Shown: in pieces, positions 7,987-13,806 of the stretch
Layout: every line of letters starts with the position of its first letter
How positions within the stretch are numbered: position 1 is the stretch's first letter
Source of the DNA: Brevibacillus sp.
GTDB taxonomy: Bacteria > Bacillota > Bacilli > Brevibacillales > Brevibacillaceae
Assembly: GCA_029240815.1 (NCBI GenBank)
Contig: JARDZO010000120.1
Span: 1 to 15,352 of the forward strand
Length of the DNA: 15,352 bases
Direction of reading: 5' to 3'
Program-made: the position numbers and the translations under genes
Notes under the pieces: model-generated
Databases searched by the model: none
The model's input: only the letters and a program-made list of their open reading frames with translations
Told to the model about the DNA's origin: nothing

Positions 7987-9183
7987 ATGCTGAACCATTT
8001 ATTCGACAAGCTGGAAGCCATCTATCCCGAACTGGTTACCCTTCGCCGCGATATGCACATGTATCCTGAGCTATCCTTTCAAGAAGTAGATACGCCCAGG
8101 AAAATTGCCGAGTACTTGAACAATCTAGGGCTGGAGGTCCGTACAGGTGTAGGCGGACGAGGTGTCGTCGCTACGCTGCGTGGAGGCAAGCCTGGAAAAA
8201 CCGTCGCATTGCGTGCTGACTTCGATGCGCTGCCCATTCAGGACGAAAAAGAAGTGCCCTACAAATCCCGCATCCCCGGTGTCATGCACGCCTGCGGCCA
8301 TGATATTCATACGGCAGCTTTGCTCGGTGTGGCTACTGTTCTGAGTGAAGTGAAAGACGAGCTCGCCGGAAACGTGGTCTTTTTGCACCAGTTTGCCGAA
8401 GAGGTCATTCCGGGTGGAGCCAAGCCCATGATTGAGGACGGATGTCTGGAGGGAGTCGATGCCGTCTACGGCGCACACGTGGCCTCCGAGGCTCCGCTGG
8501 GAGTGGTCGGCACGGGTGTGGGTTTCGTGACCTCTGCCTGCGACTCGTTTGACATCGTTCTGTATGGAAAAGGCGGTCACGGAGCCATGCCGTATGCCAC
8601 CGTTGATCCCGTCGTCGCGGGCAGCCAGCTCGTCTTGAACTTGCAGCAGATCATCAGCCGGCGCATCGATACCAAATACCGGACGGTCTTGACGGTCAGC
8701 TCGTTCGTCGGTGGCGGCGAGACGTACAATGTGATTCAGGACAAGGTGTCTTTGAAAGGAACTGTCCGCACCTTCGAGGAGGATGTGCGTAAAAAAATCG
8801 AGCAGGAGATCGCCCTGATCACCCGCACGACAGCTGAACAGGCAGGCGGTACTGCTGAATTTACCATGACGTCTGGTTATCCTGCCACCTGGAATCACGA
8901 GGCGGATGCCGCACGCGTGAAAAGAGTCGCGAGTGACATTTTTGGAGAAGAAAAACTCCTGAATCTCGAATACGGAATGGGCAGCGAAGACTTCTCCTAC
9001 TATCTTACGCACAAGCCAGGCGCCTTCTTTTTCGTAGGAGGCCGCAATCCGGAGCTGAATGCCATCTACCCGCACCACCACCCGAAATTTGATGTGGATG
9101 AGCGCTCCATGCTGAACATCGGGAAACTGTTTATCGGAATCGTGCTGGACTACTTGGGTAGCGAACATTCGACTGCCGAATAA
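7987..9183 (+). CDS. M20-family metallo-amidohydrolase (hippurate/N-acyl-amino-acid hydrolase type)
   Basis: Zinc- or manganese-dependent hydrolase of 398 residues, probably cytoplasmic as no signal peptide is seen. Metal-binding and catalytic motifs of the M20 amidohydrolase branch are present. MHACGHDIHTA gives Cys103 and His105, AEEVIPGGA gives Glu138/Glu139, GAHVASEAP gives His164, and YPHHHPKFDVDE supplies the C-terminal histidine at 363-365. A lid/dimerisation domain lies at about 185-300. Relatives include hippurate hydrolase, indole-acetyl-amino-acid hydrolase, N-acetyl-diaminopimelate deacetylase and N-acyl-cysteine hydrolases, which sequence alone does not separate. The ATG at 7987 has an AAGGAGCG site. 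It follows the MFS gene by 43 bp and is followed by a strong terminator, so the two form an operon. The likely job is to cleave an amide taken up by that carrier, releasing an amine or amino acid plus an acid. Confidence 0.92.
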   Translation: MLNHLFDKLEAIYPELVTLRRDMHMYPELSFQEVDTPRKIAEYLNNLGLEVRTGVGGRGVVATLRGGKPGKTVALRADFDALPIQDEKEVPYKSRIPGVMHACGHDIHTAALLGVATVLSEVKDELAGNVVFLHQFAEEVIPGGAKPMIEDGCLEGVDAVYGAHVASEAPLGVVGTGVGFVTSACDSFDIVLYGKGGHGAMPYATVDPVVAGSQLVLNLQQIISRRIDTKYRTVLTVSSFVGGGETYNVIQDKVSLKGTVRTFEEDVRKKIEQEIALITRTTAEQAGGTAEFTMTSGYPATWNHEADAARVKRVASDIFGEEKLLNLEYGMGSEDFSYYLTHKPGAFFFVGGRNPELNAIYPHHHPKFDVDERSMLNIGKLFIGIVLDYLGSEHSTAE

Positions 9184-9206
9184 GAGTACGTTCCCATTAC
9201 GACATA

Positions 9207-9246
9207 CCCCGTTCCTCTTCTCAACCGAGAGGAACGGGGCTTTTTT
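9207..9246 (+). terminator. Rho-independent terminator of the MFS/amidohydrolase operon
   Basis: A perfect 12-bp stem pairs 9207-9218 (CCCCGTTCCTCT) with 9228-9239 around a nine-base loop, followed by one C and six T at 9241-9246. It starts 24 bases after the amidohydrolase stop codon and separates the operon from the MerR gene. Confidence 0.93.
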
Positions 9247-9348
9247 ACACTGGTGCCAAACAGTTTTCATTCGTCCAAGCGGTTCTGGTTTTTTCCATGT
9301 TGCCGTACAATAAGACTTGATTGATTCACAATAAGGAGGGCCTTTCCC

Positions 9349-9759
9349 TTGAGAATAAGTGAATTGTCAAAGATAACCGGCGCGAGTGCCCGATCGATCA
9401 GACATTATGAAAAGAAAAACTTACTTTCTTCCGTACGCCTGGAAAACGATTATCGGGTGTTCGATGAGTCCGCCATCAAACGGATTCGGATCATCCAATT
9501 GTATTTGGGGCTGGGTCTTACCACGGAGCAGATTGAGGAAATACTGCAAGGCGAGGATAGCGGTCCGGATGACTATGAATTTTGTGTAGAAATGCTCGAA
9601 ATGTATCAGGAAAAGCTGGATCAAACCAATCGCCAGCTTCACGCTTTGGAAACACTCAAAGACCGGCTGGAGAATCAGATCGTGAGCATGACAAAAAGGC
9701 GAAGAATCACAACAATCCCCAATGAAAACCATTCAGAAGCGAGATCCCAGTCTGTTTGA
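9349..9759 (+). CDS. MerR-family transcriptional regulator
   Basis: Small DNA-binding regulator of 136 residues. The N-terminal winged helix-turn-helix reads RISELSKITGASARSIRHYE (2-21), followed by the wing KKNLLSSVRLENDYRVFD and the family helices ending TTEQIEEIL. A coiled coil (about 80-115) would form the dimer, with a short basic tail after it. The C-terminal effector region is minimal. Only one cysteine is present (Cys79), so a classical metal-thiolate sensor is unlikely and the signal is unknown. The TTG start at 9349 is supported by AAGGAGG at 9333-9339 with nine bases between. It lies directly convergent with the imine-reductase-like gene, whose promoter has the stretched spacer that MerR proteins act on, so that gene is the best candidate target. 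Confidence 0.9.
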   Translation: MRISELSKITGASARSIRHYEKKNLLSSVRLENDYRVFDESAIKRIRIIQLYLGLGLTTEQIEEILQGEDSGPDDYEFCVEMLEMYQEKLDQTNRQLHALETLKDRLENQIVSMTKRRRITTIPNENHSEARSQSV

Positions 9760-9776
9760 TGACCGGGATCTCGCTT
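9737..9776. terminator. Shared hairpin between convergent MerR and oxidoreductase genes
   Basis: A perfect 12-bp stem pairs 9737-9748 with 9765-9776 around a 16-base loop. The loop contains the MerR TGA stop (9757-9759). On the plus strand the stem runs into TTTGTTT. On the minus strand the tail is weaker (TTCTG). The stop codon of the opposing gene begins just past the stem (9780-9782), so one hairpin can serve both transcripts. Confidence 0.75.
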
Positions 9777-9779
9777 TGT

Positions 9780-10700
9780 TTACGCTATCGGTTTGCGAAG
9801 CAGCTCTGTCAGGCGAGAGAAATCATCATTTCCATATCCAGCGTCGATTGCTTGCTGGGCAATTCCTCTGGCTGCGCTCAGCACGCTGGCGTCGATGCCG
9901 TTGTGTCTTGCTGCATGGATGATGTGATCGATTCCCGCAGCTGCCGAGGTGATGTTCGACTTGTCGCCCGGGTAGCTGCCTTCCGCTACATGATCAGCCA
10001 TATATACGAAGATGTCAGGCAAAATGGCGACGATCCCCTGTGCGTAAGCAGCAAACTCTTTGGGTGAGATATTCTCAGCGCGAGCGAGGGCGAGTGCATG
10101 CGTGTACCCGCTCATCGCAGTCCAAAAGAGATCGAGTAAGGAGACATCGAATGCTGCTGCCCGCCCATGGTCTTCGCCTAAGTAAGATGCCGTCCCGCCT
10201 ATACTCGACAGAGTTGGTTGATGCGCCACATAGACTGATTCTGTGCCGCTGTACAAGACGACGGCAGCAGACGTTCCAATCGTCGGGGTAGGAGTCATGA
10301 TCGCCCCGTCGAGGTAATCGATCCCTCTCTTCGCTGCCCATGCCGCCATCGCGCGGGCACGATCAGGCGAGTCAGCAGTAAGGTTGACCAGCGTTCTACC
10401 TTTTAGGGCTTCTCCCTGTTGTTCGAGGATGGCTTCCACTGCATGGTAATCCAGCACACATATCACAATCAACGAACTCGCCTCGACCGCGTCCTGAACT
10501 GACTGCGCGAGGGTCGCACCCTGAGCTACGAGCGCATCGGCCTTACCCGCCGTGCGATTCCAGACCGTCGTCGGGTGACCGTTTTTCAGGAAGGCGCCTG
10601 CAAGCGACTGACCCATTGGCCCCAGTCCGAGAACCGTCACCGACGTTAGCTCTCCTGTCGCTAAGGCATTCGACTTTTTTTCAAAGGAATGTTCACTCAT
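9780..10700 (-). CDS. NADP-dependent imine reductase-like oxidoreductase (beta-hydroxyacid dehydrogenase superfamily)
   Basis: Soluble oxidoreductase of 306 residues. After a 20-residue tail, the Rossmann domain starts VTVLGLGPMGQSLAGAF with the dinucleotide motif GLGPMG (25-30). WNRT (47-50) follows, and its arginine favours NADPH. LVNLTADSPDRARAMAAWA and GIDYLDGAIMTPTPTIG (126-142) are the segments that set imine reductases apart from ordinary 3-hydroxyisobutyrate dehydrogenases. The helical C-terminal domain opens AAFDVSLLDLFW. Asp185 sits where imine reductases carry the Asp or Tyr linked to proton donation, replacing the lysine of hydroxyacid dehydrogenases. It would reduce a C=N bond, probably of a cyclic imine, but natural substrates of the family are mostly unknown. 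The ATG has an AGAGGTGG site. The gene is single and convergent with the MerR gene. Confidence 0.83.
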   Translation of the reverse strand: MSEHSFEKKSNALATGELTSVTVLGLGPMGQSLAGAFLKNGHPTTVWNRTAGKADALVAQGATLAQSVQDAVEASSLIVICVLDYHAVEAILEQQGEALKGRTLVNLTADSPDRARAMAAWAAKRGIDYLDGAIMTPTPTIGTSAAVVLYSGTESVYVAHQPTLSSIGGTASYLGEDHGRAAAFDVSLLDLFWTAMSGYTHALALARAENISPKEFAAYAQGIVAILPDIFVYMADHVAEGSYPGDKSNITSAAAGIDHIIHAARHNGIDASVLSAARGIAQQAIDAGYGNDDFSRLTELLRKPIA

Positions 10701-10745
10701 ATTTGTCCACCTCTGTTCACAAGAATTGTTGTAGGTACAATCCAG

Positions 10746-10777
10746 ACTGTAAAGGATGACACTAGTGTGAAGGTCAA
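10746..10777 (-). promoter_or_regulatory. MerR-type promoter/operator of the imine-reductase-like gene
   Basis: On the minus strand TTGACC (10777-10772) and TACAGT (10751-10746) are separated by 20 bases, longer than the usual 17. The spacer holds the palindrome ACACTAGTGT (10759-10768), whose flanks match only in part. MerR regulators typically bind a dyad in a 19-20-bp spacer and untwist it to activate transcription. Transcription would start near 10739, about 40 bases before the ATG. The MerR gene at 9349 is the natural candidate. If TTTACA is read as the -10 box, the spacer would be 18 bases. Confidence 0.6.
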
Positions 10778-10799
10778 TGGTTTTTTGTAGTCAAACTGC

Positions 10800-10841
10800 A
10801 AAAAAAAGAGATCAACCAGCAGAAACTGGCGACCTCATCTC
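10800..10841 (-). terminator. Terminator of the racemase transcript
   Basis: On the minus strand an outer stem pairs GAGAT (10841-10837) with ATCTC (10812-10808), and an inner stem pairs CCAG (10829-10826) with CTGG (10819-10816). An internal loop lies between the two stems. Eight T (10807-10800) follow. It lies 12 bases past the racemase stop codon. Confidence 0.75.
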
Positions 10842-10853
10842 ATGTGGACGTTC

Positions 10854-11552
10854 TTATTCCTTTTGTACTGCTGCTTCCACCGCAGCAATCGCGTGAATTT
10901 CAGTCGTATCGTACACGGGAACAGAAACATCAGCTTGAGTGATCAATAATCCGATTTCTGTACAACCGAGGATGATCGTCTCAGCACCAGCATCTATCAG
11001 TTCTGAAATGACTTTCAGATAGGCCTGCTTCGATTCCTCCCGAATGATGCCTCTGCATAGCTCCTCGTAGATGATCTCATGAACCGTCTGCCTTCCCTGT
11101 TCGTCCGGGATCAGCACTTCCAGATCATGCGAATCCCGCAAACGCCCTGTGTAAAAATCTTGCTCCATCGTAAAGCGTGTTGCGAGCAATCCCACCCGCT
11201 GATGTCCATCCGCCTTGATCTTCATGGCAGTCGCATCCGCGATGTGCAGAAAAGGCAGAGTCGTCGCAGCCTGAATGGCATAAGCCAGCTTGTGCATTGT
11301 ATTGGTGCACAGCACGATCAGGTCTGCACCCGCCGCTTCCAGACGCCTTGCCGCGTCAGCCATGTGCTCTCCCGCTTCCTCCCACTTCCCTGCATGCTGC
11401 AATTCCTCGATCTCTGCAAAGTCGACTGAGTAGAGAATGCACTTGGCTGAGTGTAAACCACCCAACCGGTCTCTCACTGTTTCATTCACCAGCTGGTAGT
11501 AGACATGAGAAGATTCCCAGCTCATGCCGCCGATCAATCCAATTGTTTTCAC
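10854..11552 (-). CDS. Aspartate/glutamate-type amino acid racemase (RacX/YgeA-like)
   Basis: PLP-independent racemase of 232 residues. The N-terminus reads KTIGLIGGMSWESSHVYYQL, the hallmark of the RacX/YgeA group. The two catalytic cysteines are present: Cys82 in LCTNTMHK and Cys197 in LGCTEIGLL. They would take a proton from one face of the alpha carbon and return it on the other. RacX and YgeA act on several amino acids with low activity and feed D-amino acids to wall or biofilm processes, so the substrate here cannot be named. The GTG start at 11552-11550 is chosen because GGAGGG lies seven bases upstream. An ATG five codons further upstream overlaps that site. It is the second gene of a pair, 31 bp after the RmlD-like gene, and is followed by a terminator. 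Confidence 0.88.
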   Translation of the reverse strand: MKTIGLIGGMSWESSHVYYQLVNETVRDRLGGLHSAKCILYSVDFAEIEELQHAGKWEEAGEHMADAARRLEAAGADLIVLCTNTMHKLAYAIQAATTLPFLHIADATAMKIKADGHQRVGLLATRFTMEQDFYTGRLRDSHDLEVLIPDEQGRQTVHEIIYEELCRGIIREESKQAYLKVISELIDAGAETIILGCTEIGLLITQADVSVPVYDTTEIHAIAAVEAAVQKE

Positions 11553-11583
11553 CTGTTTTCCCTCCATTCGTTCTACTCTTCTT

Positions 11584-12435
11584 CTAGACATTCCGAAATG
11601 TTGTATGCAAAATAGCACGCGCTTTGCTCGTATCGAGTGACGTATCTAACGGGATTCCCAGCTCTCTTGCCTTTTCGCACGACAACTCGTCTTGTTTTAC
11701 CAAATCAGGGTTAAACCCTAATCTACGCGCCATGTTCCTGCAAAACGTGTAGTAACTCTCTTTTTCAGCTGGCCCTAGATGAAGCGTACCCGTATAAGAG
11801 CTCGGCACGAGCTCAGTTACTGCCCGGGCCAAGTCTTCTACCTGAATAAAGCTTTTATACAGATTTCCCGTGCGCACAACTTCTCGGCCTTGTTCCAGCT
11901 CAAAAGCCAATGTACTCACCCGCTTGTCCCACGTACCCTCCCCATTTTTTCCATAGATCGGGCCGAAGCGCAAAATGAGATGATTTGCATGCTGCTCGCG
12001 GACAAGCTCTTCTCCCCTTATTTTTGCGAGACAATAGCCTGCCAACGGATTCCTATCGTCGAGCTCCTCTGTTTCTTCCTCCTCAGTGAACGGACCTATC
12101 TTTTGCCCGAAAACCCCATCGGTTGAAAGGTAAATGATTTTCGAACGTTCGGACACATGTCCCAGCAACGTCTTCATGCCTTTTGAGATCAGCTCTTGTG
12201 CATCGACGCTGTCCGTGCCACGGAGCGACCAAATGATCACATCAGGCAAGAACTCGTCTACCAATGCTGCAAACAAAGACGTATCCTTCACATCGATGTG
12301 CTTCAACTCATCCCGCGTCGACGTAGAAAAGCAAGTAGCCACGATCTCATTCTCCTGATCCTGCCCGAGATATTGCAAAATCTGCGCTCCCAGATAACCG
12401 CTTCCGCCCAGCAAAAGAACCTTGCGCTTTGTCAT
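11584..12435 (-). CDS. RmlD-like extended short-chain dehydrogenase (sugar-nucleotide reductase family)
   Basis: NAD(P)-dependent extended SDR of 283 residues. The Rossmann start MTKRKVLLLGGSGYLGAQIL carries the cofactor motif GGSGYLG (10-16). STDGVFG (104-110) supplies the catalytic serine/threonine, and Tyr134 with Lys138 in YCLAK form the active-site pair. FGPIYGKNGEGTWDK and the C-terminal half resemble dTDP-4-dehydrorhamnose reductase (RmlD) and related proteins. No other rhamnose or sugar-nucleotide gene is nearby, so a role in dTDP-rhamnose synthesis is not supported. The ATG at 12435-12433 is chosen over the longer frame because the fold starts there and GAGGAGG lies 11 bases upstream. 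It is probably cotranscribed with the racemase gene, and is divergent from the TIGR01777-type gene with 127 bp between starts. Confidence 0.83.
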   Translation of the reverse strand: MTKRKVLLLGGSGYLGAQILQYLGQDQENEIVATCFSTSTRDELKHIDVKDTSLFAALVDEFLPDVIIWSLRGTDSVDAQELISKGMKTLLGHVSERSKIIYLSTDGVFGQKIGPFTEEEETEELDDRNPLAGYCLAKIRGEELVREQHANHLILRFGPIYGKNGEGTWDKRVSTLAFELEQGREVVRTGNLYKSFIQVEDLARAVTELVPSSYTGTLHLGPAEKESYYTFCRNMARRLGFNPDLVKQDELSCEKARELGIPLDTSLDTSKARAILHTTFRNV

Positions 12436-12496
12436 ATGCGGCCCATCCTCCTCGTGCTCAGAATACCACATGTCTTTTTCCTGTTTGTTCCAGTAC

Positions 12497-12525
12497 AATA
12501 TAACGCAGAGCAACTACAGAATCTA
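12497..12525 (-). promoter_or_regulatory. Possible promoter for the RmlD-like/racemase pair
   Basis: On the minus strand TAGATT (12525-12520) and TATATT (12502-12497) are separated by 17 bases. The -10 box is good but the -35 box matches only half of the consensus. The same A+T-rich patch offers TACAAT (12494-12499) and TATAAC (12499-12504) as -10 boxes for the divergent plus-strand gene, without a convincing -35 box. No other structure is seen in this 127-bp gap. Confidence 0.3.
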
Positions 12526-12562
12526 CTAGAAATGAAACGAGGATTCGAGAGGGGATGAAATC

Positions 12563-13474
12563 GTGAGCAAAAAGATCGTTTTGGCAGGCGGTTCCGGTTT
12601 CCTTGGGAACGCCTTGGCTCGTTTTTTGATTGAAAAAGGGTACGAGGTCGTGATCCTGACGAGAGGTACTCCTCGCAGCAACCAATCCATCCGTCATGTA
12701 CATTGGGACGGAGCCACTCCTGGTGAATGGACACAAGAAATCGACAGTAGTCATGCTGTTATCAACTTTACGGGCAAAAGCGTCAACTGCCTGTACACTC
12801 AAAAAAACAAGGATGAAATCATTCGCTCCCGACTAGACTCCGTGCGCGTCCTGACAGATGCCATCCTAGCCAGCGCACATCCTCCCCAGGCCTTTGTTCA
12901 GGCAGGTTCCCTCGCCATATTTGGGGATACCGAACAGGAATGCGACGAAAATGCTCCACACGGTACAGGCTTCTCGGTCAACGTCTGCCAACAGTGGGAA
13001 GAGGCGTTTTTTGCGCGTGACCTTCCTCAGACGAGAAAAGTCATGCTGCGGATCGGATTCGCGCTGGGGAAAAACGGAGGCGCACTTGAACCGCTCGCCA
13101 AACTGGCTTCGCTGCGTCTGGGTGGGACCGTCGGAACAGGCAATCAGTACATCAGCTGGCTACATGTCGATGATTTGAACGAGATGTTTTTGTTTGCCAT
13201 TCAAAACGAAGAAATCAGCGGCATTCTAAACGCCACAGGTCCGCAACCGGTAACCAATCGGGAGTTCATGAAGACGCTCCGCAAAGTACTGAACAAGGGC
13301 TGGGCCCCGCCTACCCCCGCACCATTGGTCTGGCTGGGAGCTTATCTCGTCATGCGGACAGACCCGAGTCTTGCTTTGACGGGTCGTAACTGCGTTCCCT
13401 CCAAGCTGTTGGAGAAAGGTTTTACTTTTGCTCATACCGATTTGGAGGAAGCCTTGCGGGACTTGCTGGTATAG
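12563..13474 (+). CDS. TIGR01777-family NAD-dependent epimerase-like protein (YfcH/SDR39U1 type)
   Basis: Atypical extended SDR of 303 residues. The N-terminus SKKIVLAGGSGFLGNALARF carries the nucleotide motif GGSGFLG (9-15). GKSVNCLYTQKNKDEIIRSR (71-90) is the diagnostic stretch of this family. QAGSLAIFGDTEQECDE (113-129) follows, and the C-terminal DUF1731 domain (about 250-300) ends ALRDLLV. The residue before GD is Phe120, where related proteins often have Tyr, so oxidoreductase chemistry may be altered. Members are widespread, and their substrate and reaction are not established. The GTG start at 12563 has a GAGGGG site. The gene stands alone, divergent from another SDR gene and followed by the argS leader. 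A short AGCC/GGCT hairpin at 13490-13504 is a weak possible terminator. Confidence 0.87.
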   Translation: MSKKIVLAGGSGFLGNALARFLIEKGYEVVILTRGTPRSNQSIRHVHWDGATPGEWTQEIDSSHAVINFTGKSVNCLYTQKNKDEIIRSRLDSVRVLTDAILASAHPPQAFVQAGSLAIFGDTEQECDENAPHGTGFSVNVCQQWEEAFFARDLPQTRKVMLRIGFALGKNGGALEPLAKLASLRLGGTVGTGNQYISWLHVDDLNEMFLFAIQNEEISGILNATGPQPVTNREFMKTLRKVLNKGWAPPTPAPLVWLGAYLVMRTDPSLALTGRNCVPSKLLEKGFTFAHTDLEEALRDLLV

Positions 13475-13505
13475 GAGGTTCTATAAGGAAAGCCCCAATT
13501 GGCTG

Positions 13506-13534
13506 TTGATTTTTCATCGATTTGGATATACTAT
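13506..13534 (+). promoter_or_regulatory. Candidate promoter of the T-box/argS transcript
   Basis: TTGATT (13506-13511) is followed by TATACT (13527-13532, 15-base spacer) or TACTAT (13529-13534, 17-base spacer). The second spacing is the normal one. Transcription would start near 13541, just before the T-box stem I. Confidence 0.5.
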
Positions 13535-13549
13535 CTTAGAAATACAACA

Positions 13550-13785
13550 TATTCCATGACTGGGATAGTAACTGTTGACGTACGTTCAAGCGAGCCGGGA
13601 TGGTGAGAGCCGGTACGGAGTCAATGAGTGAAGCGCCCCCACGAGAATGACTTCTGAATGCTGCCGTAGGAAGTCACGGCTAAGACCGTTATCTTATTGA
13701 GTGGTTAAACGAGAGTTTGACAACAAGAGTGGTACCGCGAATGCATAGTAGCCTTCGTCTCTTTTATAGAGGCGAGGGCTTTTCT
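13550..13785 (+). ncRNA. T-box riboswitch (candidate arginine specifier) controlling argS
   Basis: Leader RNA that senses uncharged tRNA. Stem I can be drawn with ATTC/GAAT and TGGG/CCCA at its base. Above it are a specifier loop with AGTA (13567-13570) on the left and GAA (13630-13632) on the right, an upper helix GTTGAC/GTCAAT, and the conserved apical segment AGCGAGCCGGGATGGTGAGA from 13589. Reading one base after GAA, as in the glyQS T-box, the specifier is CGC (13634-13636), an arginine codon that agrees with the downstream gene. Without that offset it would read GCG (Ala). A pseudoknot follows: TGACTTC (13648-13654) with GAAGTCA (13670-13676), and GCCG (13663-13666) with CGGC (13677-13680). 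The T-box sequence AACAAGAGTGGTACCGCG (13722-13739) contains the TGG that pairs with the tRNA acceptor end. It has GAGTGG where GGGTGG is usual. With the terminator it forms the on/off switch. Confidence 0.93.
13751..13783 (+). terminator. Regulated terminator of the T-box leader
   Basis: An 11-bp stem pairs GCCTTCGTCTC (13751-13761) with GAGGCGAGGGC (13769-13779), including two G-T pairs, around a seven-base loop. Four T follow (13780-13783). It lies directly after the T-box sequence, so binding of uncharged tRNA to the antiterminator would allow transcription into argS. Confidence 0.88.
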
Positions 13786-13806
13786 AATTTTAAAGGAGGA
13801 GCTGCC

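Noticed and set aside
7353..8021. 222-codon open frame on the minus strand opposite the MFS gene
   Set aside because: It has highly charged, low-complexity content and covers the MFS-amidohydrolase junction; no domain is recognised.
8125..9270. Long open frame of 381 codons on the minus strand opposite the M20 gene
   Set aside because: It mirrors the codon pattern of the real gene, shows no recognisable motif, and runs across the terminator at 9207-9246.
12436..12513. Longer N-terminus of the RmlD-like protein (26 extra residues)
   Set aside because: The extra part precedes the Rossmann strand and is not conserved-looking, and the ATG at 12435 has a GAGGAGG site.
13490..13515. AGCC/GGCT hairpin followed by T-rich sequence as terminator of the TIGR01777-type gene
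   Set aside because: The stem is only four base pairs and the T-rich part coincides with the candidate -35 box of argS; too weak to list as a terminator.
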